This document shows positions 14,301 to 21,560 of a stretch of DNA of 64,000 nt, one piece after another. Every line of letters starts with the position of its first letter. Position 1 is the first letter of the stretch. A program made the translations under genes and the position numbers. The stretch lies in NCBI GenBank assembly GCA_012845835.1, contig JABAKD010000009.1, positions 10,903,785 through 10,967,784 on the forward strand, written 5' to 3'. The stretch is from Undaria pinnatifida. Lineage: Eukaryota; Sar; Phaeophyceae; Laminariales; Alariaceae. The notes beneath the pieces were generated by a model. The model saw nothing but the letters and a program-made list of their open reading frames with translations. It was not told the DNA's origin and ran no database searches.

Positions 14301-17277
14301 GGAGAGATTGAGATGGAGATTTAGACAGATATCATCCCCCGACTTCGCAAACGCAACGGCTACCACCACCATCGTCAAGGCAAGGCAAAGAGGGAGTGCT
14401 ATTTAATTCCTCCAGCTTTTCGAGCTCGCTTCTAATTTCAGCTCCAAGACGCGATTTGATGTATTGCCAAGACACACACATACACACAAACAAGCACAAA
14501 TTCATACTGGTCAGCAAAGATGGTTGGTGGTTGGCCGCACTCCTTTTTTGCCCCTTTACCTTCCGTCAACGATAGCCGTCAACGAAAGCCGTCAAGGAAT
14601 CCGTCAAAGAACAGCCGCCAATAAAAAACTGCCAAGAAAAATACCCAAACTAAAACCGCTGCACTTGAGCATAAAGAGGCCTTTTCTGTCGGGTCAAAAT
14701 TAGACCGCCTTGACGGGCCAAGCCTTGACGGGTCAAAAGTGCACCATTAATAGACCGTCAACCGAGATGTTTGCTTGATGCCGGCTTTGCCTTTGCCTTT
14801 CCTCTCTTCTCACCGGTATACGTAGCCGTTGAGGTGTATCCACTCCAAGGCCGCGATGATCTCACTGATATAAAAACGGGCTTCCACTTCCGTCAAAGGT
14901 CGCTTCACCACGTTCCTGAGGGGGACACGTAAACGGTGGTCGTGGTGGTCGTGGTGTTGATAGCGGTTGGGTGGAATGGCTTGTGGTTGGTGGTGGTGGC
15001 GGTGGTGGTGGTGGTGGTGGTTGCGGTTGACGCAGCGCCTCCTTAGTACCGGACGTCAGCAATAGTAGCGGTCCCTCTACAGTGCCGGTATGTGCACGAT
15101 AGAGGGAGACATCGGCACTATGATGTAGCGGCAATCGGCACTAATTCGCACACTGATACTAGTCGTTGTTCCCATCTGCACCAAGCGATTCCGCAGGCAC
15201 TATAGCGGGAAACCGGCACTACTCAACCGGCACTATAGAGGGACCCCTACTGCAGTACAAAAATAAGAAAAATAGCGTGCACAGCAAGTTGTAAGTTGTC
15301 GCGCAGGCAGACTCACCGGACAAGCGAGTTTAAGTCCCCACCGGCGCAAAAGTCCATGACGAGGTAAAGGTGGCGAGAGTCCTGCATGTGCCACAAACAA
15401 AAGAGAGACCGTTCAACCACCGTCCGCACCGCACCGCACCGCACCGCACCGCACCGCACCGCACCGCACCGCACCGCACCGCACCGCACCGCACCGTACA
15501 ACCATCAGCGCGAAGGCATGCCAAAGAGCAGGCATAACACGGAAAGGCACATCGACATGAACGCATGTCAGCATAAACGATAACGTGAAACGAGAAGACA
15601 CGTCAACATGAGCGCACACCAATAAATACTGCGATACCTGGTATTTGAAGGCATAGGCACATCGACAAGAAGGCATGTTTAACTCGAAGGCTACTTTGTC
15701 AACAAGAAGGTAGGTTCACCTTGAAGACTATGTGAACAAGAAGGCGTGTTTAATCAACTCCAAGGCAACGTCAGCAAGAAGGCATGCTTAACTCGAAGGC
15801 TGTGTCAACAAGATGGCACTTTTAACTCGAAGGCGATGTCAACAAGAAGGCATATTTAACTCCAAGGCTTATGTGAACAAGAAGGCATGGTTAGCGCAAA
15901 GGTTACGTGAACAAGAAGGCATGATCAATTCAATGGCTATTACGTCAATAATAATGCATGTTTAACTCAAAGGCTATGTCAACAAGAAGGCGCGTTTAAC
16001 TCAAAAGGCTATATAGTCAACAGAAAGGCATGCCGATATAAACGAAGGCCTAGCACGAGAAGGCGTATCAACGTGAACGCATGTCAACACGAAGGCGTAC
16101 TATGAGAAATCATATCATCAACAACAACAGCAGCAGCAGGGTGTTGCCGGCAGCGATGCGACAGCACCGCATCAACCGGTAACGCGACATGCTTCCTTCC
16201 TTCCTTCCTTCCATCCATCCATTCCCGTTCCCTCTTTTCTCCTTTACTCCGGCCAATCGACCGTACCAGGTACCACGAACGGAAAACAGCTCCCCGCCAA
16301 CCTCACGCGGCATATATTTGTCCACGAGAAAAGAACCAGCGCAGCACGCGACATCAAGGAAGACCCACCCCCCCCCTTCTGAAAAAGTGACAGCGGAACG
16401 GTGACCGCTAACACCGCCACCCATTTGATTCAATTTTACCTGATTCGGACATTATTCCAGCGGACTCAACTCAACGGCTTACCATGAGGTATCTCACCGC
16501 CGCCGCCACCACCACCGCCATCGCCATCACCACCCCAACACCGCCACCGGTACCAAGACCACCACTACTACCAGCAACAACAACAACACCGCCATTGCCG
16601 CCACCCTCCGCCACTGCCGCCACCCACCACCACCGCCACCAACCACGGCGTGTGGCTTGGAAAAAGCTGCATTTGAATCGCTGTGTCCCACCTGAAAGGC
16701 CGTGTAAAGGCTGCAGACGAAGGGGTGGGCGCACGCAACGAGCACCTCCTTCTCGATCATCGCCCGGCGAATCCTCTTCTCCTTCGCCTCCAAGTCTAAC
16801 TTGCGCTGCACCTATGGGCGGGTGGCCACACAAACGCGTGCATCATCACCGACATTTGATGTTCGATATTTTGTGTTAGATACCTGGTATGCGATAGTCG
16901 ACATATAATATTCGATAGCTGATTGTCGCTATTTTCGGTATGGTACTCGATGCATCCGCTATTCGATATTAAATACACGACCTTCCGATATTCGATAATA
17001 GATACCATATTTCAATATATCCATGTTCGATAACCGATCACTGCTTCATGACTCACGCAGGCAGGCAAGCAGGCCCACGTCCGAGGCACTAGGCGGTACC
17101 AATTAGGCCATGCGACCAGAGCAGTGAGGGATAGCAGCCGGCCAGCAACCGAGCGACAGGCGAGGACCTTACCTTTAGAGCGAAAAACATGGAGGTGTCG
17201 TTTAGTTTCACCAGGTAAACCAACCCTGATCCCCCCTCTCCGAACAGGCGTATCCTCTCGAAATCCGCCGCCTTGAC
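3711..17277 (-). CDS. AGC-family Ser/Thr protein kinase, multi-exon, N-terminus not found
   Basis: The gene encodes a protein kinase of the AGC group, which transfers phosphate from ATP to Ser/Thr. Exons (minus order): 17173-17277, 16692-16811, 15317-15381, 14814-14915, 14152-14232, [10515-11186 candidate], 8134-8228, 7339-7577, 5288-5491, 3711-4403. All junctions are GT-AG and every phase matches. Visible signatures: glycine loop GEGGSG; catalytic Lys in FALK; the HPF region before subdomain V; hinge YLVMDFCAGGDL; catalytic loop YRDLKPEN; DFG; GTADFMAPE; DWWALG; the AGC-type NPAERLG and HPF motifs; an AGC tail ending in a hydrophobic-motif-like FDGYDF. The exons total 2,376 nt with the candidate exon (791 codons plus stop). 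The first exon found needs an AG acceptor, with an in-frame stop just upstream, so one or more 5' exons exist that I could not locate. Substrate and subfamily are not resolved. Confidence 0.93.
4470..4765. repeat. (GGGT/GAGT)n tetranucleotide array in kinase intron
   Basis: About 300 bp of GGGT and GAGT units in the intron between kinase exons 5,288 and 4,403. On the coding strand it reads ACCC/ACTC. The Thr-His-Pro frames across it are repeat artefacts. Confidence 0.97.
5177..5269. repeat. (AATC)n tetranucleotide array in kinase intron
   Basis: About 23 AATC units, with a few AGTC variants. It lies within 20 bp of the donor of kinase exon 5,288-5,491. Confidence 0.97.
5288..5491 (-). CDS. 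Kinase exon: C-lobe end and AGC tail start
   Basis: A 204-bp exon (68 codons, phase 0/0), from acceptor GAGCAG/AACCCC to donor ATG/GTGAGT. It encodes NPAERLGERKGVGEIKRHPF, then a W-containing segment and KPPYV, the usual AGC transition out of the kinase domain. The flanking introns are built of AACCG/AACCC repeats on one side and AATC repeats on the other. Confidence 0.94.
5518..5880. repeat. AACCG / CCAAG / AACCC pentanucleotide arrays in kinase intron
   Basis: Three related pentanucleotide tracts: CCGAA units (5,518-5,580), CCAAG units (5,700-5,790) and AACCC units (5,818-5,875). Degenerate CGAAA-rich DNA separates them. All lie in the intron upstream of exon 5,288-5,491, close to its acceptor. 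Confidence 0.93.
5881..7198. other. Kinase intron interior, no gene
   Basis: The remainder of the intron between exons 7,339 and 5,491. It contains A-rich and G-rich short runs, a 75-bp tandem duplication at 6,591-6,740 and an A-run near 6,950. No coding signal was found on either strand. Confidence 0.6.
6591..6740. repeat. 75-bp tandem duplication
   Basis: Two adjacent near-identical copies (6,591-6,665 and 6,666-6,740), beginning GACGCCGGGCAGAGG and each containing the palindromic core TATTATTAATAATA. Only a few bases differ. Confidence 0.93.
7199..7320 (+). mobile_element. LINE 3'-end fragment with poly-C tail
   Basis: The plus strand encodes the last residues of the LINE family seen at 8,450-9,680 (the NGAPSRKG and VNGQMTKAS words). 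It ends about 20 bp later in a C-rich run reaching 7,320. It is a severely 5'-truncated copy inside a kinase intron, opposite in orientation to the gene. Confidence 0.75.
7339..7577 (-). CDS. Kinase exon: APE to subdomain X
   Basis: A 239-bp exon, from acceptor TTTCAG/CGGACT to donor AAG/GTAAGA. It encodes DFMAPEMITG, SMDWWALGIILYE, LPFHNE and VDFIRQLLRK. These are the P+1 loop, the helix F Asp and the start of the C-lobe helices. A LINE 3' fragment with a long C-tract lies in the following intron within 20 bp of the donor. Confidence 0.95.
8134..8228 (-). CDS. Kinase exon: activation segment
   Basis: A 95-bp exon, from acceptor CCAG/CGCGGC to donor ACGG/GTGAGG. It encodes SAAPSGRNHAFANGRGS and continues through VMLDSQAFIGT. 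The final G plus CG from the next exon makes Ala, giving GTADFMAPE. SQAFIGT matches the AGC activation-loop pattern S/T-x-x-F-x-G-T, where the PDK1-type phosphorylation site normally lies a few residues before FxGT. The position here carries SQ. Confidence 0.87.
8367..8449 (-). mobile_element. LINE 3'-end fragment, tandem to the longer copy
   Basis: A second copy of the LINE terminal 66 bp lies directly beyond the end of the longer copy, with its own C-run (read on the minus strand) at 8,367-8,375. The C-run of the longer copy (8,442-8,449) separates the two. The two tails are near identical over the shared part. Confidence 0.75.
8450..9680 (-). pseudogene. Decayed LINE (non-LTR retrotransposon), C-terminal part of ORF2
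   Basis: The remains of a reverse-transcriptase ORF read in broken frames. At the 5' side is YRYLGVEISKD, typical of the RT thumb border. Then comes a long open block (8,785-9,429) with VRRKVWEGNAKLVKQLETVQ and KKALGCSSTTSN, a pattern shared by LINE C-terminal regions. Around 8,800 a CPCG...H-I-V-G-E-C zinc-knuckle-like signature is split by a TAG and a frameshift. The last block (8,754-8,455) ends VNGQMTKASNK and stop. The RT catalytic palm is missing, so it is 5'-truncated. It sits in the kinase intron, in the same orientation as the gene. Confidence 0.85.
9681..10514. other. Kinase intron, short repeats, no gene
   Basis: The interval between the LINE and the candidate exon. It has three loosely repeated units with ACGGTGGGCCC or GCGGTGAAGCC (10,050-10,115). 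It also has a duplicated word GGTATACCGTTTT(A/C)TGGCTA (10,295-10,380). No protein-coding signal. Confidence 0.5.
10515..11186 (-). CDS. Candidate kinase exon: long activation-segment insertion
   Basis: A single open frame of 672 bp between acceptor CACTGCAG/T (11,186), preceded by a pyrimidine-rich stretch, and donor GG/GTGCGG (10,515). It enters with one base and leaves with two. It therefore fits exactly between the DFG exon (14,152) and the APE exon (8,228) and can be skipped without a frame change. The translation begins IGCCDTDGGKLNKADVE, which resembles an EF-hand loop lacking one residue. A Ser-rich part follows, then a polyglutamate run, a D/E-rich segment, a Gly-His alternation (HGHGHGHG) and a Gly/Ala/Cys-rich end. 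AGC kinases with long insertions between DFG and APE are known (the Greatwall/Rim15 type). Alternatives are a separate nested gene or a chance open frame. The donor is weak. Confidence 0.5.
11339..11374. repeat. Poly-C tract of about 36
   Basis: An uninterrupted C-run in the kinase intron. On the transcribed strand it is poly-G, so quadruplex formation is likely. Length is uncertain because of sequencing limits. Confidence 0.9.
11375..14151. other. Large kinase intron, repeats and AT-rich DNA
   Basis: No gene seen. It contains a dispersed repeat copy (12,700-13,045). An AT-rich stretch follows (13,240-14,000). Next to exon 14,152 is a short array of ATGATCT/ACACGATCT units (14,010-14,075). 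Confidence 0.5.
12700..13045. repeat. Dispersed repeat family C, copy 1
   Basis: About 345 bp, strongly similar to 27,635-27,985 over the whole length and to 17,465-17,690 (inverted, partial). Shared words include GGATGCAGTTCACCCTTCAT, GGCGCTTCGCGCTTG and GGTCTATGGTCATACGACTA. Short open frames recur in the copies but are broken differently, so this looks like a decayed mobile element of unknown class. Confidence 0.8.
14152..14232 (-). CDS. Kinase exon: catalytic loop and DFG
   Basis: An 81-bp exon, from acceptor GCAG/AGACCT to donor GGGAG/GTAGGC. It encodes the catalytic loop (R)DLKPENVLI and HIRLGDFGTAERG. The catalytic Asp, Lys and Asn and the DFG Asp are all present, so an active kinase is expected. 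It ends in phase 2, compatible with either the exon at 11,186 or the one at 8,228. Confidence 0.94.
14814..14915 (-). CDS. Kinase exon: helix E region
   Basis: A 102-bp exon, from acceptor CAG/GAACGT to donor CCG/GTGAGA. It encodes the segment with PLTEVEARFYISEI and ALEWIHLNGYVYR. This is subdomain VIA, leading directly into the catalytic loop on the next exon. Phases 2 in and 2 out match both neighbours. Confidence 0.93.
15065..15250. mobile_element. MITE family A, copy 2
   Basis: 186 bp with about 25-bp terminal inverted repeats: left GTAGCGGTCCCTCTACAGTG, right the inverse of GTAGGGGTCCCTCTATAGTG. It is the best preserved of the three copies. Inserted in the kinase intron upstream of exon 14,814-14,915. 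Confidence 0.8.
15317..15381 (-). CDS. Kinase exon: hinge (subdomain V)
   Basis: A 65-bp exon, from acceptor CAG/GACTCT to donor CCG/GTGAGT. It encodes DSRHLYLVMDFCAGGDL followed by NSLVR. This is the hinge and subdomain V, with the AGC-typical GGDL. It ends in phase 2 and completes an Arg codon with the first base of the next exon. Confidence 0.93.
15418..15496. repeat. (ACCGC)n pentanucleotide array in kinase intron
   Basis: About 15 perfect units, 37 bp upstream of the acceptor side of the hinge exon. The Val-Arg-Cys-Gly frames across it are artefacts. Confidence 0.97.
15610..16090. repeat. Degenerate minisatellite, about 43-bp unit
   Basis: Ten or so diverged units of the pattern GTCAACAAGAAGGCATG + TTTAACTCGAAGGCTAT in the intron between kinase exons 16,692 and 15,381. 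Units vary by substitutions and small gaps. Confidence 0.85.
16692..16811 (-). CDS. Kinase exon: helix C and subdomain IV
   Basis: A 120-bp exon (40 codons, phase 0/0), from acceptor ATAG/GTGCAG to donor CAG/GTGGGA. A charged helix ends in MIEKEVLVACAHPFVC, where the Glu is the expected helix-C partner of the catalytic Lys, and then SLYTAFQ, the AGC form of strand 4/5. It joins in frame to the hinge exon at 15,381. The 1,310-bp intron that follows holds a minisatellite and the ACCGC microsatellite. Confidence 0.92.
17173..17277 (-). CDS. Kinase exon: glycine-rich loop and catalytic lysine
   Basis: A 105-bp exon (35 codons, phase 0/0), from acceptor TAG/GTC to donor AAG/GTAAGG. It encodes kinase subdomains I and II: DFERIRLFGEGGSGLVY, then FFALK with the ATP-contacting lysine as the second-to-last type of residue expected. 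The acceptor has a weak pyrimidine tract. The frame is closed by the TAG of the acceptor itself, so this cannot be the initiating exon as drawn. Confidence 0.88.
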
Positions 17278-17464
17278 CTATTCGGCGTGTTTGGATCAGG
17301 GACGGGACGGGTACAAACACGACAGTTACGGTTAGAAGCAAAAAAGAAGAGCGCGAAATGAGATCACAGGGAATTTTAGCGGCAGCCATTAAGAGCGAGC
17401 CGTCAGGCAAAAGACAACGCGTAGTCGCTTCCTTGGTCATGCTAGAGGGGAGGCGGGGGGGGGG

Positions 17465-17690
17465 GTACTCGACACTCATGCATGGCCGTAGTCGTATGAC
17501 CATAGATAGAACCTCGCTTCCCTACAATGCCGGGACGGAGCATGTCGGGTTTGCACCGACCAGACAGGCATTGCTTGCACCAAGCACGAAGCGCCGTGAG
17601 GTGTTCGGCGAGTCGCATGAAGGGTGAGCTGCATCCTACTAAGAATCGCTTGGGAGGCGGACTTGGTCACGCTAGAGGAGGGTAGGGTCG
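17465..17690. repeat. Dispersed repeat family C, copy 2 (inverted, partial)
   Basis: Reverse-complement match to the right half of 12,700-13,045, preceded by a G-run. It lies upstream of the first kinase exon found. Confidence 0.75.
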
Positions 17691-18075
17691 ATTATTGTCG
17701 CGCTGTCAGCACATCAGAAGCTCCTACTATAAATACTATACAGGGGTCAATCCCCACCAACAAAAAGAAGTCACAAAAAAGACAACAACAACAAAAAACT
17801 GACGTTTTCACGAATCGTTATGTTTTACAAAGTTGTTTTAAATACGCCCGCCGTGAGTTCGATCATTTTAACTATATGTCTATTTCATTTATAATTCACT
17901 GTTTCGAAAAATGCCATGAAAAAATAAATGTCACTATCCGCGGCAAAAAAAACAAACCCCGTTATCGTTGTTTTTGAAAACGTGACGTATCGTCTATACA
18001 CATCTACGAGTATACGCCACAAATCGTGATTTTGTTCGCTCGTTAGGGATGCTCACTAAGAATTAAGCTACAGGT
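17691..18075. other. Intergenic or 5' kinase region, nothing recognised
   Basis: AT-rich DNA with an AAC-rich stretch near 17,785. A missing 5' kinase exon could lie here or further upstream, but no frame with a credible donor stood out. Confidence 0.4.
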
Positions 18076-18396
18076 TTGGTCAATAGTACCGCTGCCCCGA
18101 GACCCGTCACCAGGTATCATACAATGGCACCGTTCGCAACTCCGTGTGGCCTATTCGCACGCGCGAGTGAAGAGAAAGCATGCCCAGATGTCGAAGAAGG
18201 CAAAAAATCGGGAAAGGCAAAAAGTGAATGTAGGGATATTTTCCAGAGTACAGCAGTACGCGCCCGATTTAACAGCACCAGAGATAAAAGCATTCGGGAC
18301 TTAAAATATGAATATCCCGCCGTACTAAACGCTATCATACAATTGCCCACTACAGATAAGAGCAACCTGTTTCGGTTTGTCGCAGGGCGCTCTTAA
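18076..18396 (+). CDS. Unrecognised small open frame
   Basis: A 106-codon open frame from ATG to TAA with a fairly even composition, including EEKACPDVEEGKKSGKAKSE and RDKSIRDLKYEYP. No family was recognised. It could be an exon or a remnant of a mobile element. The opposite strand is also open over much of it, so coding status is unproven. Confidence 0.25.
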   Translation: MVNSTAAPRPVTRYHTMAPFATPCGLFARASEEKACPDVEEGKKSGKAKSECRDIFQSTAVRARFNSTRDKSIRDLKYEYPAVLNAIIQLPTTDKSNLFRFVAGRS

Positions 18397-18399
18397 ATC

Positions 18400-18525
18400 G
18401 CGGTACCCACTGCATCCAAAAGAGTACCCACTGTATTCAAAAGGGTACCCGCTGTGTATTCAAAGGGTACCCACTGTATTCAAAGGGTACCCACTGTATT
18501 CAAAGGGTATCCACTGTATTCAAAG
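18400..18525. repeat. 20-bp minisatellite, GGGTACCCACTGTATTCAAA
   Basis: About six or seven near-perfect copies. Each contains the palindrome GGGTACCC. Confidence 0.93.
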
Positions 18526-18791
18526 CATATGAAATAGGAACACCAAAAATAAAGAACAACCTTGTAGTGACCGGAGTAAACAGAGCATCCAGAAGAAACA
18601 GAATGAGCGGAAGGCACGTACGTACAAGTACTGAACCGCAGTTGGGATGCATCATGTACTGCTACAATGCTACCAGATATACCTCTCAAGTACAAACGCA
18701 ATACATCATGGAGCTAACTGTTCGAATCTCGGTCGGACGCAGCTCCGCATCTTCGGGGTATGTATGTGTACTTGTATTGGTTCCATGAGTA

Positions 18792-19187
18792 ATGTATTAT
18801 ATCAGTAGCAGCAATCGTCAGCAGCAGCGGCAGCAACAACAGCAGCAGCGGCAGAAACAAAAAATAGCAGTAGCAGCGGCAATAGAAGCAGCGGTGGCAA
18901 TAGCAGCAGTGCAGCAAAAAAACAGGGGAAGCCGGGCGGCGACATTCTGTATCCCGCAAGATTCACTTTACCCACCAGAGAAGAGCGGTCTGGTCGGGTT
19001 CATCCAATTACCCCTGCAGCAAAGCTATATTGCGCTCAATTCCACGCAATCCTGCCCCCGAAACGTCCCGGTAACCCTGACGCTTAACCTTTTCCCACTT
19101 GAGACTGGTTCTACGACAGCTCCACCCCTAAAACAAGCGATTTTATCTAACGAACGTTTCATGAATGCTCGACACAAGCAAGGATGA
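18792..19187 (+). CDS. Unrecognised open frame with CAG-encoded start
   Basis: A 131-codon frame. The first third is a CAG/AGC repeat (poly-Gln/Ala). The rest, from about 18,940, has non-repetitive composition (IPQDSLYPPEKSGLVGFIQL). A second short open frame (19,165-19,344, RRTSGDTAGAAFKTGDIVEE) overlaps its end in another phase. They may be pieces of one broken gene. Function unknown. Confidence 0.22.
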   Translation: MYYISSSNRQQQRQQQQQQRQKQKIAVAAAIEAAVAIAAVQQKNRGSRAATFCIPQDSLYPPEKSGLVGFIQLPLQQSYIALNSTQSCPRNVPVTLTLNLFPLETGSTTAPPLKQAILSNERFMNARHKQG

Positions 19188-19453
19188 GATGAAAAAATAT
19201 CTTCACATATTTTCTCGTTTGCAAAGGACTGCTATCGAACGATCACCTCGGGGTGGCAAGGAGCGCCGTACGTCAGGAGATACGGCCGGAGCTGCTTTCA
19301 AAACCGGCGACATAGTTGAAGAACAACTGGGGGGGCTACCATAGAACGCCTCTTGACAACAGTACAGAATCAAAACATCGAGAAACGCGTTCTCGACAAC
19401 TATCTATACGAAACCCCTTTCGGAATTAAGAGGGGAAAAACGACAACAACAAA

Positions 19454-19741
19454 ATGGCAATTGACGAGTACGAGTACGACGTCGATCACTCCAAGCAAAC
19501 CAGAAAATCGTGGCCTTGCAAAGAGCTGGTCGACATATTTCCAAATCAACAATCGCTCGGCGGTAGCGCCCTCCCCATCGTCGAAAAACACAACCTAAAC
19601 AAATCGTGCGAGGGGGTGCGTTACCTTGCCTATTACTCTGCATACAGCACTACACAGGGGTCCCCCAGCAAGGCCGTGGTGTGCGAGAGCAAACATGACT
19701 GCCTTATTGGGAGAAGCCGCCTTATCTATGCCGGGTTATGA
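19454..19741 (+). CDS. Unrecognised open frame
   Basis: Begins MAIDEYEYDVDHSKQTRKSW and stays open for 95 codons. The last third runs into a MITE (19,657), so only about 65 codons could be native. No family recognised. Confidence 0.2.
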   Translation: MAIDEYEYDVDHSKQTRKSWPCKELVDIFPNQQSLGGSALPIVEKHNLNKSCEGVRYLAYYSAYSTTQGSPSKAVVCESKHDCLIGRSRLIYAGL

Positions 19742-19985
19742 GTGTAACAGTGCAATTTCCGAGTCGCGCCGTTAGGCGATTTTGACCGCCGTATATCGGG
19801 ATACCGCCTAAAATGGGGATACCGCCTTATGTGAAGGTACCGCCTTATATCGGGATACCGCCTTAAATGGGGATACCGCCTTATATGGAGATGCCGCCTT
19901 ATATCGGGATACCGCCTTAAATGGGGATACCGCCTCATACGGGAATACCGCCTTATATGGGTATACCGCCTTCTTGGGGGACCCC
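19657..19985 (+). mobile_element. MITE family B, copy 1
   Basis: 329 bp with terminal inverted repeats GGGGTCCCCCAGCAAGG and the inverse of GGGGTCCCCCAAGAAGG. The right half is an internal tandem array of the 20-mer like GGGATACCGCCTTATAT (about nine units). Other copies lie at 22,971-23,150 (inverted) and 25,627-25,800. Confidence 0.75.
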
Positions 19986-20636
19986 CACCGTGGGACCATG
20001 CGGCGAGCGTAACGCATGCAGCGTAGTCCCGTTGTCAAAAAGCCGGATGTACCGTACCAGGTACCAGGTATGCCCTAATACCAGCAGCACCGAGACGCTA
20101 CATAAATACACGGAGGATTATCCAGAGGTTGCACGAGAGCAGCCGAAGGCTCCGATTTAGACCAGGTTTTGAGTTGTCGTCGAGATAACTCGAACTGAGG
20201 TCCACCTCTCGGCGCGCTGTTTCCTTGACGTGCCCCACCTTGCTCAACCCTCCCGACCCTGCCGGGGATCGGCGTCGGTCGTGCTCTCGCCTCGTCTCTC
20301 TGCTGGGGGTGCTCATTTTCCTTTTTTTTTGTCAAAAAATATCAAGCCGTGCATTTTTTACGTGTAGATACAAACATTCCGCCATGCGATCCGATGTAAA
20401 ACAACGTGTGCCAAGTTAGCAGCTTGGTCCCTTTTGAGTACATACTAGGTCGGGGGTTTCAATCCCATCGGAGCCCTTCCCCTTTCTCGTGATCATAAAT
20501 AACAAAGCATCATAGTATGGTTAGACAGCAGCTTGCCTCCCTTCTGAGTAAATGGGCATGCGGTGTGGGTCGAACAATACGATAGAGGTGAGTACACCAC
20601 TTTTTTTTTTCAAGGTTCCTCAATTTGGGAGCAGCT
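19986..20636. other. Intergenic, nothing recognised
   Basis: No gene. A tRNA B-box-like word (GGGGGTTTCAATCCC) occurs near 20,450. TACCAGGTA occurs twice in overlap near 20,055. Confidence 0.45.
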
Positions 20637-20722
20637 CAACCCCTTTACAACTGGAAACCCGTTTTTGGGAACAAATCACTTGGATTTAAAATAGGGAGGG
20701 GTTCAGGGCTCTAAAAGGGTCA
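20637..20722. mobile_element. Miniature TTAA-ended element, copy 1
   Basis: Starts CAACCCCTTTACAACTGGAA, ends with AAAAGGGTCAA. The middle holds the conserved words AACCCGTTTTTGGG and ATAGGGAGGGGTT. It is one of five copies of a roughly 90-bp family whose ends read TTAACCCCTT...AAGGGGTTAA. Confidence 0.65.
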
Positions 20723-20869
20723 AGACCCCTCGCCCCAGAAACTGATTTGAAAGAAAAAAATAAAACTGCTTACTTACGTACCGGATGAAAAACACCTCAT
20801 GCATGGTCTAGCTACGCAACGAGAATCACGCAAAAAAAAATTACCTACTTGTATTATTTATTTATTTTC

Positions 20870-20990
20870 CGACGATTTTGGGTTAAGGAGCTCCGACATT
20901 CAGAAAACGTTTCACACGAAAACTGCTACCTCCATCGCAGCACGCGTCCTGGGGTTCAATTCCCACCTCCGGAGCGCTTCCATTTTTTTT
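20870..20990 (+). repeat. tRNA-like dispersed repeat (B-box type), copy 1
   Basis: Contains GACGATTTTGGGTTAAGGAG and ends GGGGTTCAATTCCCACC, a T-arm/B-box-like hairpin followed by TCCGGAGCG. The 5' part recurs at 34,935-35,025 and 35,445-35,530. The 3' part recurs twice at 21,341-21,560. It is a tRNA-derived repeat rather than a functional tRNA: no proper D arm or anticodon arm could be folded. Confidence 0.55.
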
Positions 20991-21340
20991 CGTGATACTT
21001 TTTTTTTTTTTTTTTTTGATCCTCCTGGGGATCCGGGTAAAAAAAGCTCAAGCTCCATACACTTTCGTTTGTGTACCAGTTTTCGTCCATCTGCAGAACG
21101 CAGACTTTGTGTCAACCTCGCCCCTCCGGTTTAGTCAACACTATGAACTTGCCGGCCTTCTTTGGCTGATCCCTATACGGTTCAACCAAGAAGGTGAGAT
21201 AGCCACCCAGGAATCGACAGCTCTTTTTGCTCTGTCTTTACCCTGGGTAGTGCGGGATTTGCCTGCGCCAGTTCATTTTTGACTCCTTCGACGGTGGGTC
21301 TCCACCTGCCGTTAGAGAAAGGCTCACCCGCTAAACGAAT

Positions 21341-21560
21341 ACTGTAATGTAAAACAATTCGTGTGGTTGGAGAGTATAGCTTGCACCCCTTTGAAGTGTG
21401 CGGTCTGGGGTTCGATTCCCACCTCCGGAGCGCTTCCCCTTTTTTTGTGATACTGTAATGAAAAATAACAATTCGTGTGATTGCAGAGTATAGCTTGCAT
21501 CCCTTGGAAGTGTGCGGTCTGGGGTTCGATTCCCACCTCCGGAGCGCTTCCGTTTTTTCT
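21341..21560 (+). repeat. tRNA-like B-box repeat, tandem pair of about 113-bp units
   Basis: Two units, each ending in GGGGTTCGATTCCCACC followed by TCCGGAGCGCTTCC. Upstream are GAGTATAGCTTGCA and a possible anticodon-stem-like GTGTGCGG. No intact cloverleaf was obtained. A SINE head or tRNA pseudogene is likely. Confidence 0.55.

Noticed and set aside
14332..14517. Extra kinase exon with LGAEIRSELEKLEELNS
   Set aside because: The flanking exons already join as YVYR-DLKPEN with matching phase. An insertion in the catalytic loop would be disruptive.
15610..16090. CRISPR-like array
   Set aside because: Repeats are contiguous and diverged, without unique spacers of constant size, and the DNA is eukaryotic with introns.
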